Program-made: the position numbers and the translations under genes
Notes under the pieces: generated by a model
Database searches by the model: none
What the model was told of the DNA's origin: nothing
Seen by the model: only the letters and a program-made list of their open reading frames with translations
Shown: one piece after another, positions 16,756 through 25,357 of the stretch
How positions within the stretch are numbered: the stretch's first letter is position 1
Layout of the letters: every line of letters begins with the position of its first letter
Source: Streptomyces ortus
GTDB lineage: Bacteria > Actinomycetota > Actinomycetes > Streptomycetales > Streptomycetaceae
Assembly (NCBI RefSeq): GCF_026341275.1
Contig: NZ_JAIFZO010000002.1
Span: 3,015,264 to 3,079,263 of the forward strand
Length of the DNA stretch: 64,000 nucleotides
Reading direction: 5' to 3'

Positions 16756-17901
16756 CTACTCCTCCACCAGCAGCTTCTCGCGGAGCTGGGCCAGCGTCCG
16801 GGCCAGCAGCCGGGAGACGTGCATCTGCGAGATGCCGACCTCCTGGGCGATCTGCGACTGGGTCATGTTCGCGAAGAAACGCAGCAGCAGAATGCGCTTC
16901 TCGCGCGGGGGCAGGTCCTCCAGGAGCGGCTTGAGGGACTCCCGGTACTCGACGCCCTCCAGGGCCTCGTCCTCGGAGCCGAGCGTGTCCGCGACGGCCG
17001 GGGACTCGTCGTCCGTGTCAGGGACGTCCAGGGACAGCGTGGAGTACGCGTTGGCCGACTCCAGGCCCTCCAGGACCTCCTCCTCCGAGATGCCCAGCTT
17101 CTCGGCCAGCTCGTGCACGGTGGGGGAGCGGCCGTGCTGCTGCGAGAGCTCCGCGGTCGCCGTGGTCAGCGCGAGGCGCAGCTCCTGCAGCCGGCGCGGC
17201 ACCCGTACCGCCCAGCCCTTGTCCCGGAAGTGCCGCTTGATCTCACCGACGACCGTGGGAGTCGCGTACGTCGAGAACTCGACGCCGCGCTCCGGATCGA
17301 ACCGGTCGACCGACTTGATCAGGCCGATGGTCGCGACCTGGGTGAGGTCGTCCAGCGGCTCGCCGCGGTTGCGGAAACGGCGCGCGAGGTGCTCCACAAG
17401 CGGCAGGTGCATGCGGACCAGCTGATTGCGCAGCTCCGCGTACTCCGCGCTGGCGCCGTCCAGTTCGCGCAGCTCGATGAACTTGGCCCGCGCCCCGCTC
17501 CTGTTGTGGGGGTCGTGCTGTGATCCCGACGCGCCGTTGTCGGCGTTTCGCTCGTGTTCGTGCTGCTCGCTCATGATCCCGCCCGTCACCCGCCGCCGCC
17601 CTTCCAAGGACGTCCCCCCAGACTCCGTCCGGGGGGACCCCCACTGCGCGGCAACGTCTGGATCCTGTCGCCCGTCACTGCCGGAGAGCGCCTCGCGCCC
17701 GTCCTGGTCGGCCGGCTCTCCCCGAGCCGCCCCGGCCGCCGGGGAACTGCCGTCCTCCGGGTGCGGCCGGGCCTGCTGCTCGGGGATGCCGTCGACGCCC
17801 TCCGCCAGACGCCGGGGCCCGCCCGGGCCGCCTTCGCCCGCGACGGAAAGCTCCCGTGTGCCGCGCTCTTCGTCCCGCACCGGCCCGTCCCCGTTCCTCA
17901 C
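16756..17901 (-). CDS. sigH: SigB/SigF-family stress sigma factor SigH, long form
   Basis: 381 residues from the GTG at 17901, which overlaps the stop of the anti-sigma gene (GTGA). Residues 1-109 are a low-complexity Gly/Pro/Ser/Arg extension; the sigma core starts near MSEQHEHERN (internal ATG at 17574). Region 2 (LVRMHLPLVEHLARRF; DDLTQVATIGLIKSVDRFDP; FSTYATPTVVGEIKRHFRD), region 3 and region 4 (MTQSQIAQEVGISQMHVSRL) are complete. This is the osmotic-stress and development sigma factor of the SigB type. S. coelicolor SigH is reported to be made as several products of different length, consistent with the two starts seen here. Confidence 0.92.
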   Translation of the reverse strand: MRNGDGPVRDEERGTRELSVAGEGGPGGPRRLAEGVDGIPEQQARPHPEDGSSPAAGAARGEPADQDGREALSGSDGRQDPDVAAQWGSPRTESGGTSLEGRRRVTGGIMSEQHEHERNADNGASGSQHDPHNRSGARAKFIELRELDGASAEYAELRNQLVRMHLPLVEHLARRFRNRGEPLDDLTQVATIGLIKSVDRFDPERGVEFSTYATPTVVGEIKRHFRDKGWAVRVPRRLQELRLALTTATAELSQQHGRSPTVHELAEKLGISEEEVLEGLESANAYSTLSLDVPDTDDESPAVADTLGSEDEALEGVEYRESLKPLLEDLPPREKRILLLRFFANMTQSQIAQEVGISQMHVSRLLARTLAQLREKLLVEE

Positions 17902-18311
17902 GCCGGCCCGGGTCCCGCGCCGCGCTGTTTGTAGAGGCTGATCGAAACGGTTTTGTCATCGGCCACCGAGGAGGAGACCTTGCCTGCGAGGGCCGACAGC
18001 ACGGTCCAGGCAAAGGTGTCCCGCGCGGGGGCGTGGCCGTCGGTGGTCGGGGCCGAGACAGTCACCTCAAGCGAGTCGTCGATCAGGCGGAAGACACAGC
18101 TGAGCACGGAGCCCGGCACCGCCTGTTGCAAGAGGATCGCGCACGCCTCGTCCACCGCGATACGCAAATCCTCGATCTCGTCGAGGGTGAAGTCCAAGCG
18201 CGCCGCGAGGCCGGCCGTGGCCGTACGCAGCACCGACAGGTAGGCACCCGCAGCCGGCAGCCGGACTTCCACGAAGTCCTGGGTCGCGGGCTCGCCTGCG
18301 ATCTGGGACAC
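17898..18311 (-). CDS. prsH: Anti-sigma factor, RsbW-type (PrsH/UshX)
   Basis: 137 residues from the GTG at 18311, preceded by GGAGGTGAGG; longer readings from 18446 lack such a site. It is a GHKL-type ATPase/kinase fold of the RsbW family: EVRLPAAGAYLSVLRTATAGL, then the N-box-like DLRIAVDEACAILLQQ. The G-box region is short and diverged (TVSAPTTDGHAPARDTFAWT), typical of Streptomyces RsbW homologues. It should bind SigH and hold it inactive until an anti-anti-sigma factor releases it. It overlaps sigH by 4 bp, the usual sigma/anti-sigma coupling. Confidence 0.9.
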   Translation of the reverse strand: MSQIAGEPATQDFVEVRLPAAGAYLSVLRTATAGLAARLDFTLDEIEDLRIAVDEACAILLQQAVPGSVLSCVFRLIDDSLEVTVSAPTTDGHAPARDTFAWTVLSALAGKVSSSVADDKTVSISLYKQRGAGPGPA

Positions 18312-18562
18312 CCTCACCTCCAAGGTGGTACAAGCTCTTTCGGGGGCCGAGGGTCGCCCCCCGGGGTAACGCGCCATGTGTTTCAGCGGTGACGCTATCG
18401 CGCTCTCAGGTTTCCTGTCCCCGGGACCCCAACCCCTTGCTGTCACTCATAGTAAACCTATGTATACGCACAGTGGCTAGGGGTCTGCGGGCCCAATTGG
18501 GAAGAGCGCGCGCCGGATTGACGTACCCAGACGTCAGAGCATCGAACCGTCCGGAACCCACG

Positions 18563-18823
18563 TCACACCAGCACGTGGTCGACGAAGCACCAGCGCCAGC
18601 TCTCACCGGGCTCGAAGGTCCGCATGATCGGATGACCGGTCTCCTTGTGATGCTCCGTCGCGTGCCGCAGCGGCGACGAGTCGCAGCAGCCCACATGACC
18701 GCAGTCCAGGCACAGCCGCAGCTGCACCGGATGCGAGCCCACCGCCAGACATTCGAGGCAGGTGTCGCTCAGCGGCGCGGGTTCCGGATGCGGCAGCGCG
18801 TCGGCGTGCGTGCACTGTTTCAT
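18563..18823 (-). CDS. UBP-type zinc finger protein
   Basis: 86 residues, essentially a single zf-UBP domain. Zinc ligands are visible as CTHAD, then CLECLAVG, then LCLDCGHVGCCDSS and HATEHHKETGHPIM. In eukaryotes this fold binds the ubiquitin C-terminus; stand-alone bacterial versions are common in Streptomyces and their role is unknown. The ATG at 18823 was chosen because the Cys/His series begins right after it. It is divergent from the antiporter gene (61 bp between starts). Confidence 0.85.
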   Translation of the reverse strand: MKQCTHADALPHPEPAPLSDTCLECLAVGSHPVQLRLCLDCGHVGCCDSSPLRHATEHHKETGHPIMRTFEPGESWRWCFVDHVLV

Positions 18824-18884
18824 GATTGCCAGATTACGTCGGGTGTGCGCGAATCCGCGCGGAAATGAAAGCGGGCCGATACCG

Positions 18885-20480
18885 ATGCATGTGATGCCCC
18901 TGCTCCTGCTGATCGCGGGCAGCGCCGCGGTGGCGGGCGCCGCACGCCGCACTCCGGTGCCCGCACCGCTGCTCCTCGTGGCGGCGGGGCTGCTCGTCTC
19001 GTACGTGCCCGGGGTGCCCGAATACACCCTCGACCCCCACGTGGTCCTGCCGCTGCTGCTGCCCCCGCTGCTCTACACGGCCGCCACGGACAGCTCGTAC
19101 CTCGACCTGCGGGCGCAGGTCCGCCCGGTCGCGCTGCTGTCGGTCGGGTACGTGCTGTTCGCGACGTTCGCCGTCGGCTGGGCCGCGTACATGATCGTGC
19201 CGGACCTGTCGCTCACCGCGGCGCTGGTGCTCGGCGCGGTCGTGGCGCCGCCGGACGCGGTCGCGGCCACCGCGGTGGCGCGCCGGGTGGGGCTGCCGTC
19301 GCGGGTCACCACGATCCTGCAGGGCGAGTCGCTGGTGAACGACGCGACCGCGATCACCGCCTACAAGGTGGCCGTCGCCGCCGCCGTCGGCGAGGGCGCG
19401 ACCTGGGCGGGCGGCATCGGCGAGTTCCTGCTCGCGGCGCTGGGCGGCGTCGGCGTCGGACTCGTCCTGATGGTGCCGATCCACTGGATGCGCACGCACT
19501 TGACGGAGGCCCTGCTGCAGAACTCCCTCTCCCTGCTGACCCCCTTCTTCGCCTACGCGGTCGCCGAACAGGTGCACGCCTCCGGAGTGCTCGCCGTGGT
19601 CGTCGTCGCGCTCTACCTGGGCCACCGCAACTGGGAGGTCGACTTCGCGACCCGGCTCCAGGAGGAGGCGGTCTGGAAGATGGTCGCGTTCATCCTGGAG
19701 TCGGCGGTCTTCGCCCTCATCGGCCTGCAGCTCCCGGTGATTCTCAGGGGCCTCGGCGAGTACGAGGGAGCGCGCGCGGCCTGGTACGCGGTGGCCCTCT
19801 TCGTGATCGTCGTCGCGACTCGCTTCGCCTGGGTGTACCCCGCGACCTACCTGCCGCGCCTGCTGTCCGCGCGGATCAGGAAACGGGAGGAGAACCCCAC
19901 CTGGAAGGGGTCCTTCGTCATCAGCTGGGCCGGCATGAGAGGCGTGGTCTCGCTCGCCATCGCCTTCTCGATCCCGCTCACCGCGGACGGCGGCGAGGAC
20001 TTCCCCGGCCGCAACATGATCCTCTTCCTGACCTTCACGACGGTGATCGGAACGCTCGTCGTGCAGGGACTGTCCCTGCCGCCGCTGATCCGCGTGCTGA
20101 ACCTCCCCGCGCGGGACCAGCAGGCCGAGACCCTCGCCGAGGCGAACGCCCAGGCGCAGGCGTCCCGGGCCGCCGAGCGGCGCCTGGACGAACTCCTCTC
20201 CGACGAGCGCAACACCCTTCCGCCACCGCTGGCGGACCGGCTGCGCACGGTCCTCGAGCGCCGCCGCAACGCCGTCTGGGAACGGCTCGGGCAGGTCAAC
20301 ACCGTCACCGGCGAGACCGTGGACGACACGTACCGGCGGCTGTCCCGGGAGATGATCGGCGCCGAGCGCGCGGTGTTCGTGAAGCTGCGGGACGGCCGCT
20401 TCATCGACGACGAGATGCTGCGGACCCTCCTGCGGCGCCTGGACCTGGAGGAGGCCGCCGCGTTCCGCGAGGGGACCTAA
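18885..20480 (+). CDS. Na+/H+ antiporter, CPA1 family
   Basis: 531 residues from ATG 18885; in-frame starts at 18891 and 18894 are also possible. About twelve membrane helices include the CPA1 core: LGAVVAPPDAVAATAVARRVGLP and LQGESLVNDATAITAYKVAV, with the ND motif of electroneutral exchangers. A cytosolic tail of about 110 residues (RDQQAETLAEANAQAQASRAAERRLDELL...) follows TM12. It would expel Na+ (or K+) for H+, fitting its place beside the osmotic stress sigma factor. The last 4 bp overlap the convergent PLP enzyme gene. Confidence 0.9.
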   Translation: MHVMPLLLLIAGSAAVAGAARRTPVPAPLLLVAAGLLVSYVPGVPEYTLDPHVVLPLLLPPLLYTAATDSSYLDLRAQVRPVALLSVGYVLFATFAVGWAAYMIVPDLSLTAALVLGAVVAPPDAVAATAVARRVGLPSRVTTILQGESLVNDATAITAYKVAVAAAVGEGATWAGGIGEFLLAALGGVGVGLVLMVPIHWMRTHLTEALLQNSLSLLTPFFAYAVAEQVHASGVLAVVVVALYLGHRNWEVDFATRLQEEAVWKMVAFILESAVFALIGLQLPVILRGLGEYEGARAAWYAVALFVIVVATRFAWVYPATYLPRLLSARIRKREENPTWKGSFVISWAGMRGVVSLAIAFSIPLTADGGEDFPGRNMILFLTFTTVIGTLVVQGLSLPPLIRVLNLPARDQQAETLAEANAQAQASRAAERRLDELLSDERNTLPPPLADRLRTVLERRRNAVWERLGQVNTVTGETVDDTYRRLSREMIGAERAVFVKLRDGRFIDDEMLRTLLRRLDLEEAAAFREGT

Positions 20481-21400
20481 GGGCGGCCCGTGATCACGGC
20501 CGCGACCGTCGTCCCGCGCGTGAACGCGCCCTCCGCCGCGAGTGTGACGAGTCCGTACAGCGACTTGGCGACATAGAGACGTTCGACGGGCAGGTCGTGG
20601 CGCTGCTCGAAGTCGTCGGCGAACGCGTCGAGTTCGGGAGGCGTACGGGCGTAGCCGCCGAAGTGGAACCGGTCGTCGAGGGACCAGTCGCCGCGCGGGC
20701 CGCCGAACGCCTCCTCCTGGAGGGCGCGTATGCCGGCGCTCAGGAAGCCGCCCCTGAGGACCGGTATGCCCAGCGCGCGCCCGCCGGGCGGGAGGCCGCC
20801 CGCCAGCCCCGCCAGGGTGCCGCCCGTGCCGCAGGCCAGCGCGACGACGTCGGCGTGCTCGCCCAGCTCCTCGCCGAGCGCCGTGCAGCCGCGCACGGCG
20901 AGGGCGTTGCTGCCGCCCTCCGGGATCACGTACGCGTCCTCGCAGGCGGTCGAGCGCAGGAGCGCGGCCAGGGTCTCCGGCTCGCTCTTGCGGCGGTATG
21001 TCGATCTGTCGATGAAATGGAGCCGCATGCCGTCGGCGGCGCACCGGGCGAGGGACGGGTTCAGAGGGCGGTCGGCGAGCTCCTGGCCGCGGACCACGCC
21101 GACGGTGGGCAGGCCAAGGAGGCGCCCGGCCGCCGCGGTGGCCCGCAGATGGTTCGAGTACGCGCCGCCGAAGGTCAGGACCGTACGGCCGGCCGCCGCG
21201 CGCAGGTTCGGGGCCAGCTTGCGCCACTTGTTGCCGATCAGCTCCGGGTGGATCAGGTCGTCCCGCTTGAGCAGCAGCCGCACCCCGTGGCGCGCGAAGC
21301 GCTCGTCCACGACCTCCCGCAGCGGCGACGGCAGCCGCGGTCGCAGGACGCCGAGGTCCGGGTCGGGGGTGGCTGCTTCGGGGATGTCGGGGCCGGTCAC
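20477..21400 (-). CDS. PLP-dependent ACC deaminase / D-cysteine desulfhydrase family enzyme
   Basis: 307 residues of the fold-type II PLP family. The Schiff-base lysine is in ELIGNKWRKL, followed by LTFGGAYSNHLRATAAAGRLLGLPTVG; the phosphate-binding loop is VVALACGTGGTLAGLAGGL. Characterised members open 1-aminocyclopropane-1-carboxylate or desulfurate D-cysteine; which applies is not clear. Its stop codon lies inside the stop region of the convergent antiporter (20477-20480). The amidase gene upstream ends 31 bp before its start, so the two may be cotranscribed. Confidence 0.86.
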   Translation of the reverse strand: MTGPDIPEAATPDPDLGVLRPRLPSPLREVVDERFARHGVRLLLKRDDLIHPELIGNKWRKLAPNLRAAAGRTVLTFGGAYSNHLRATAAAGRLLGLPTVGVVRGQELADRPLNPSLARCAADGMRLHFIDRSTYRRKSEPETLAALLRSTACEDAYVIPEGGSNALAVRGCTALGEELGEHADVVALACGTGGTLAGLAGGLPPGGRALGIPVLRGGFLSAGIRALQEEAFGGPRGDWSLDDRFHFGGYARTPPELDAFADDFEQRHDLPVERLYVAKSLYGLVTLAAEGAFTRGTTVAAVITGRP

Positions 21401-21431
21401 CTCCCCATTGTCGGCGCGGGAGGCCCGGCCG

Positions 21432-22022
21432 TCACCGCAGGAGGGCGCGCACGCGGGCCCGCATGGCGGCCATCGTGAAGCCGCGGGGGTCGATCTTGCC
21501 CGGCTGCCACTCCAGATGACCGATCACCGAGCGCTCCGTCCAGCCGTGGTGGCGGCAGACCGCCGCCGCGGCCCGCGCGACGGCGTCGAGCTGTGCCTCG
21601 GGCCAGGGATCCTCGCCGTCGCCGAGGTTCTCGCACTCGAAGCCGTAGAAGTGGCGGTTGCCGTCGGTGTTCGCCTCGTTGTCCGACGGCAGGGCCGTCT
21701 CGGCGATGACCGCGCGCAGGACGTCGTCGTCACCGAGGCCCGCGTGATTGGACCGGCCGTAACCGACGAGGTGGACGCGGCCGTCCTTGGTGACCACGCC
21801 GTGGCACAACGGGCCCGGCAACCCGCTGTAACCGTCGCGGCAGATCTCGACCGTACGCTTGCTGCCCGAGGTCACCGTGTGGTGGATCATCACGCCGTGG
21901 ACCGGGCCCCACGGCCCCTTGTGGTTGCGGTTGTGATGCTCCCAGTCGCCGACCTCGACGACGGTGATCTCCTCCGCCTTGAGCCGGCTCAGAAATCTGC
22001 CCGCGGACATGGGTGAGGCCAT
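21432..22022 (-). CDS. Peptidoglycan amidase (N-acetylmuramoyl-L-alanine amidase, Amidase_2 fold)
   Basis: 196 residues from the ATG at 22022, with GAGGAGG five bases upstream. The Amidase_2/PGRP zinc ligands are seen in GVMIHHTVTSG and SVIGHLEWQPGKIDP, with YGRSNHAGLG and FYGFECENLGDG between them. There is no signal peptide, so it either acts on internalised muropeptides, exits by another route, or is released by lysis; phage-lysin-like origin is possible. It cleaves the amide between MurNAc and L-Ala in related enzymes. Confidence 0.85.
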   Translation of the reverse strand: MASPMSAGRFLSRLKAEEITVVEVGDWEHHNRNHKGPWGPVHGVMIHHTVTSGSKRTVEICRDGYSGLPGPLCHGVVTKDGRVHLVGYGRSNHAGLGDDDVLRAVIAETALPSDNEANTDGNRHFYGFECENLGDGEDPWPEAQLDAVARAAAAVCRHHGWTERSVIGHLEWQPGKIDPRGFTMAAMRARVRALLR

Positions 22023-22155
22023 GGCCGCCTCCTCACAGGGCGCGACGGCCACCCGCCGTGACCGCCTCGTACCGCTGCTTGTACCCGCAACTCCCGTGCG
22101 CCGACCATCCGTTCCCCGGGCCGGGGGCCACGTGCGGGAAGTCGGACGCCGTTCG

Positions 22156-22389
22156 CTAGGCGCGCAGGAAGCCGTCCCCGTGCGTCGCGATGTGGCTCTC
22201 CACCGCCTGGAGCGCCTGCTGCGTGGCCTGCGGGGAGCCGCTGCCGCGCCGTTCCGCGAGATAGGCAGCGCCGAGGGTCTTCAGCAGATCGCCGCCGGTC
22301 CGCTGTGCCTGGACCTCGTCGATCTTCTGCTTGCCCTGGGTGAGGCCGCGCTGTGCTTGTTCCTTCGCTCGGTCCAGGAAGCCTGCCAT
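22156..22389 (-). CDS. Small conserved hypothetical protein
   Basis: 77 residues, MAGFLDRAKEQAQRGLTQGKQKIDEVQAQRTGGDLLKTLGAAYLAER... The N-terminal half is an amphipathic charged helix. No named family is recognised. GGAGACGGCC before the ATG at 22389 gives a normal ribosome binding site. It is divergent from the encapsulin gene, with a 201-bp shared promoter region. Confidence 0.72.
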   Translation of the reverse strand: MAGFLDRAKEQAQRGLTQGKQKIDEVQAQRTGGDLLKTLGAAYLAERRGSGSPQATQQALQAVESHIATHGDGFLRA

Positions 22390-22590
22390 GGCCGTCTCCT
22401 CCGTCGTCGTGCGTTCTGCCTGTTCAACGGGCCGTCGGATCTTGGAGTTCCCCGGCCGCCCTGGCCGGGCGCCCGCAGTATGCCCCGCTTCGCGAAGATC
22501 CATTCCCCCTCTTTCGTGTAATAGCACCAGCACGTTCCGTGATGGAAGTGTGGGCGTCGCAGCCCATTGCACGATCGGGAGGACATTTTC

Positions 22591-23997
22591 ATGTCGGTAG
22601 GCGAAGAGATCCGCGCGGACCAGGATCAGCCGCAGAAGAGTCTCGGCACCTCCGCGGCGCGGAACCTGGCCACGACCACCAAGTCCGCACCACAGATGCA
22701 GGAGATCAGCTCACGATGGCTGCTGCGCATGCTGCCATGGGTGAACGTGCAGGGCGGCACGTACCGGGTGAACCGCAGGCTCAGCTACTCCGTGGGAGAC
22801 GGCCGCGTCACCTTCGTGAAGACCGGTGACCGCGTCCAGGTCATCCCCGCCGAACTCGGCGAACTGCCGGCGCTGCGCACCTACGGGGACCAGGAGGTGC
22901 TCACCGAGCTCGCCGCGCGCTGCGAACAGCGGGAGTTCGAGCCGGGCGGCGTGCTCGCCTCCTTCGGCAGCCCCGCCGACGAGGTGTTCCTGCTGGCACA
23001 CGGCAGGGTCGAGAAGATCGGCACGGGCCCGTACGGCGACGACGCGGAGCTCGGGACGCTCGCGGACGGCGCCTACTTCGGCGAGCAGGCGATCCTCGAC
23101 CCGGACGCCATCTGGGAGTACACGGCCCGCGCGACCACCGCGTGCACGGTCCTCGTCCTGCCCCGCACGCACTTCGACGCGATCGCGGAGCGCTCCGAGT
23201 CCCTGCGTGAACACCTCGCGCAACTGCGCGCGATCCCGCACCAGCGCGCCAACAAGTACGGCGAGAAGGAGATCGACCTCGCGGCCGGCCACACCGGAGA
23301 GCCCGCCATCCCCGGGACGTACGTCGACTACGACGCGGCGCCACGGGAGTACGAACTGAGCGTCGCCCAGACCGTGCTGCGCATCCACACCCGCGTGGCC
23401 GACCTCTACAACCAGCCCATGAACCAGACCGAGCAGCAGTTGCGGCTCACGGTGGAGGCGCTGAAGGAGCGCCAGGAGCACGAGCTCATCAACAACCGCG
23501 AGTTCGGGCTGCTCAACAACTGCGAGTACGACCAGCGGCTCCAGCCGCACGACGGCGTACCGAGCCCGGACGACCTCGACGAACTGCTCACCAGGCGGCG
23601 CGGCACCAAGATGCTGCTCGCCCACCCCCGGGCGATCGCCGCGTTCGGCCGTGAGCTCAACAAGCGGGGCCTCGTCCCGGAGACACTGGACGTGGCGGGC
23701 AACCGCATTCCCACCTGGCGCGGAGTGCCGATCTACCCGTGCAACAAGATCCCGGTGACCGAGGCCAGGACGACGTCGATCATCGCCATGCGTACGGGCG
23801 AGGCGGAGCAGGGGGTCGTCGGACTCCAGCAGTCGGGCATCCCGGACGAGATCGAGCCGAGCCTGTCCGTGCGGTTCATGGGCATCAGCGAGCAGGCGAT
23901 CATGTCGTACCTGGTGACCACGTACTACTCCGCCGCGGTCCTGGTGCCCGACGCGCTCGGTGTCCTGGAGAACGTCGAGATCGGCCGCTGGCGGTGA
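22591..23997 (+). CDS. Family 2B encapsulin shell protein with cyclic-nucleotide-binding domain
   Basis: 468 residues from ATG 22591, with GGGAGGA upstream. The HK97-type shell fold is split: residues about 35-95 (SSRWLLRMLPWVNVQGGTYR; RRLSYSVGDGRVTF) and 225-468 (HTGEPAIPGTYVDYDAAPREYELSV; RRGTKMLLAHPRAIAAFGRE; PTWRGVPIYPCNKIPVT; LVTTYYSAAVLVPDALGVLE). A CRP/cNMP-binding domain is inserted at about 98-215, with the phosphate-cassette-like AYFGEQAIL (161-169) and ARATTA (179-184). Such proteins were long annotated as CRP-like nucleotide-binding proteins but assemble into protein nanocompartments. The polyprenyl synthase 37 bp downstream is the expected cargo. Confidence 0.92.
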   Translation: MSVGEEIRADQDQPQKSLGTSAARNLATTTKSAPQMQEISSRWLLRMLPWVNVQGGTYRVNRRLSYSVGDGRVTFVKTGDRVQVIPAELGELPALRTYGDQEVLTELAARCEQREFEPGGVLASFGSPADEVFLLAHGRVEKIGTGPYGDDAELGTLADGAYFGEQAILDPDAIWEYTARATTACTVLVLPRTHFDAIAERSESLREHLAQLRAIPHQRANKYGEKEIDLAAGHTGEPAIPGTYVDYDAAPREYELSVAQTVLRIHTRVADLYNQPMNQTEQQLRLTVEALKERQEHELINNREFGLLNNCEYDQRLQPHDGVPSPDDLDELLTRRRGTKMLLAHPRAIAAFGRELNKRGLVPETLDVAGNRIPTWRGVPIYPCNKIPVTEARTTSIIAMRTGEAEQGVVGLQQSGIPDEIEPSLSVRFMGISEQAIMSYLVTTYYSAAVLVPDALGVLENVEIGRWR

Positions 23998-24034
23998 CGT
24001 CCGTGTCCTGCGGGGCGGCTTGCCGGGTGAGTCC

Positions 24035-25153
24035 ATGACGGAGACGCGGACGCAGACGCGGGCCGGGGCACGGACGGTGGGGGAGGTGCTGGTCCCGGAG
24101 CAGGGGCCGGCACCTGCCGGGCCGCACGGCTCGCCCGACGGACAGGAGGCGGTCGTCATCCTCGACAGGGCCCGGGTCTCGGTCGAACCGGAACTGCGCC
24201 GGGCCGTCGAGTCGCTGCCCGGCCCGCTGCGCCGGGTCGCGCTCCATCACTTCGGGTGGGAGCACGCGGACGGTACCCCGGCGGCGGGGAACGCGGGCAA
24301 GGCCATCCGCCCCGCGCTCGTACTGGCCGCGGCCGGGGCACTCGGCGGCCAACGGACGGCGGCCGTACGGGCGGCCGCCGCGGCGGAGCTGGTGCACAAC
24401 TTCACGTTGCTGCACGACGACGTGATGGACCGGGACACCACCCGCAGACACCGGCCCACCGCGTGGACCGTGTTCGGTGACGCCGACGCGGTCCTCGCGG
24501 GGGACTCCTTGCAGGCACTGGCGCACCGCCTGCTCGCCGAGGATCCCCATCCGGCGTCCGCGGCGGCGTCCGCGCGGCTCGCCGGGTGTGTCGTCGAGCT
24601 CTGTGCGGGACAGCAGGCCGACACCGCGATGGAGCGTCGTGCTCCCGACGACATCACGCTGGACGAGGTGCTGGCCATGGCGGAGGCCAAGACCGGTGCG
24701 CTCCTGGGGTGCGCGTGCGCGCTGGGGGCGCTGTACGCGGGCGCGGACGACGAGGATGTCGCGGCGCTGGACGCGTTCGGGCGCGAGGCGGGGCTGGCCT
24801 TCCAGCTCATCGACGACGTGATCGGTATCTGGGGGGACCCGGGACGCACCGGCAAGCCGGCCGGCGCGGACCTCATGGCCCGCAAGAAGTCCCTCCCGGT
24901 GGTCGCGGCGCTCGCCTCCGGCACACCGGCCGCGGCCGAACTCGCCGAGTTGTACCGGCTTCCCTATCGCGACGGCGATCTGGAGCGCACGGTTGTGGCC
25001 GTCGAGCGGGCGGGCGGTCGCGACTGGGCCCAGACGCAGGCCGCCGACCGGATGGCACGGGCCCTGGGCCATCTCTTCCGTGCGGTCCCGGACCCGGAGG
25101 CGGCGGAAGGCCTGCTGTCGCTGGCGGAGTTCGTGACCCGGCGGACCTCATGA
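24035..25153 (+). CDS. Polyprenyl diphosphate synthase, probable encapsulin cargo
   Basis: 372 residues from ATG 24035 (GGGTGAG upstream). Isoprenyl synthase motifs: GKAIRPALVL (88-97), first aspartate motif LLHDDVMD (125-132), GDSLQALAHRLL, and second aspartate motif QLIDDVIGIWGDPG (257-270), DDxxG rather than DDxxD. It should condense IPP with an allylic diphosphate to a C15-C20 or longer product. Residues 1-about 50 are a Pro/Gly/Ala-rich extension absent from ordinary short synthases, a likely targeting segment for loading into the shell encoded just upstream, as known for family 2 encapsulin cargoes. The chain length of the product is not predictable here. Confidence 0.9.
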   Translation: MTETRTQTRAGARTVGEVLVPEQGPAPAGPHGSPDGQEAVVILDRARVSVEPELRRAVESLPGPLRRVALHHFGWEHADGTPAAGNAGKAIRPALVLAAAGALGGQRTAAVRAAAAAELVHNFTLLHDDVMDRDTTRRHRPTAWTVFGDADAVLAGDSLQALAHRLLAEDPHPASAAASARLAGCVVELCAGQQADTAMERRAPDDITLDEVLAMAEAKTGALLGCACALGALYAGADDEDVAALDAFGREAGLAFQLIDDVIGIWGDPGRTGKPAGADLMARKKSLPVVAALASGTPAAAELAELYRLPYRDGDLERTVVAVERAGGRDWAQTQAADRMARALGHLFRAVPDPEAAEGLLSLAEFVTRRTS

Positions 25154-25357
25154 GGGAGGCCGTCTGAGACACCGGAGTTCTCCGTCCCGTGCGGCACCTG
25201 ACGGCGCGGCGGGGCGCAGAGGCTCCGGTATCGGTGGGCCCCGCGCATCCCCACGGTGCGCGGGACCCGCCACCCCCGCCCGGGTGATCGCCCGCGGGAC
25301 AGCCCTTAGGCTGCAACGGCCAAGCGAACAGCGGCCGTTGAGGCAAAGGGGTGGGGC

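Noticed and set aside
18834..21227. 797-residue minus-strand ORF
   Set aside because: It crosses the antiporter and PLP enzyme in a non-coding frame with no recognisable domain.
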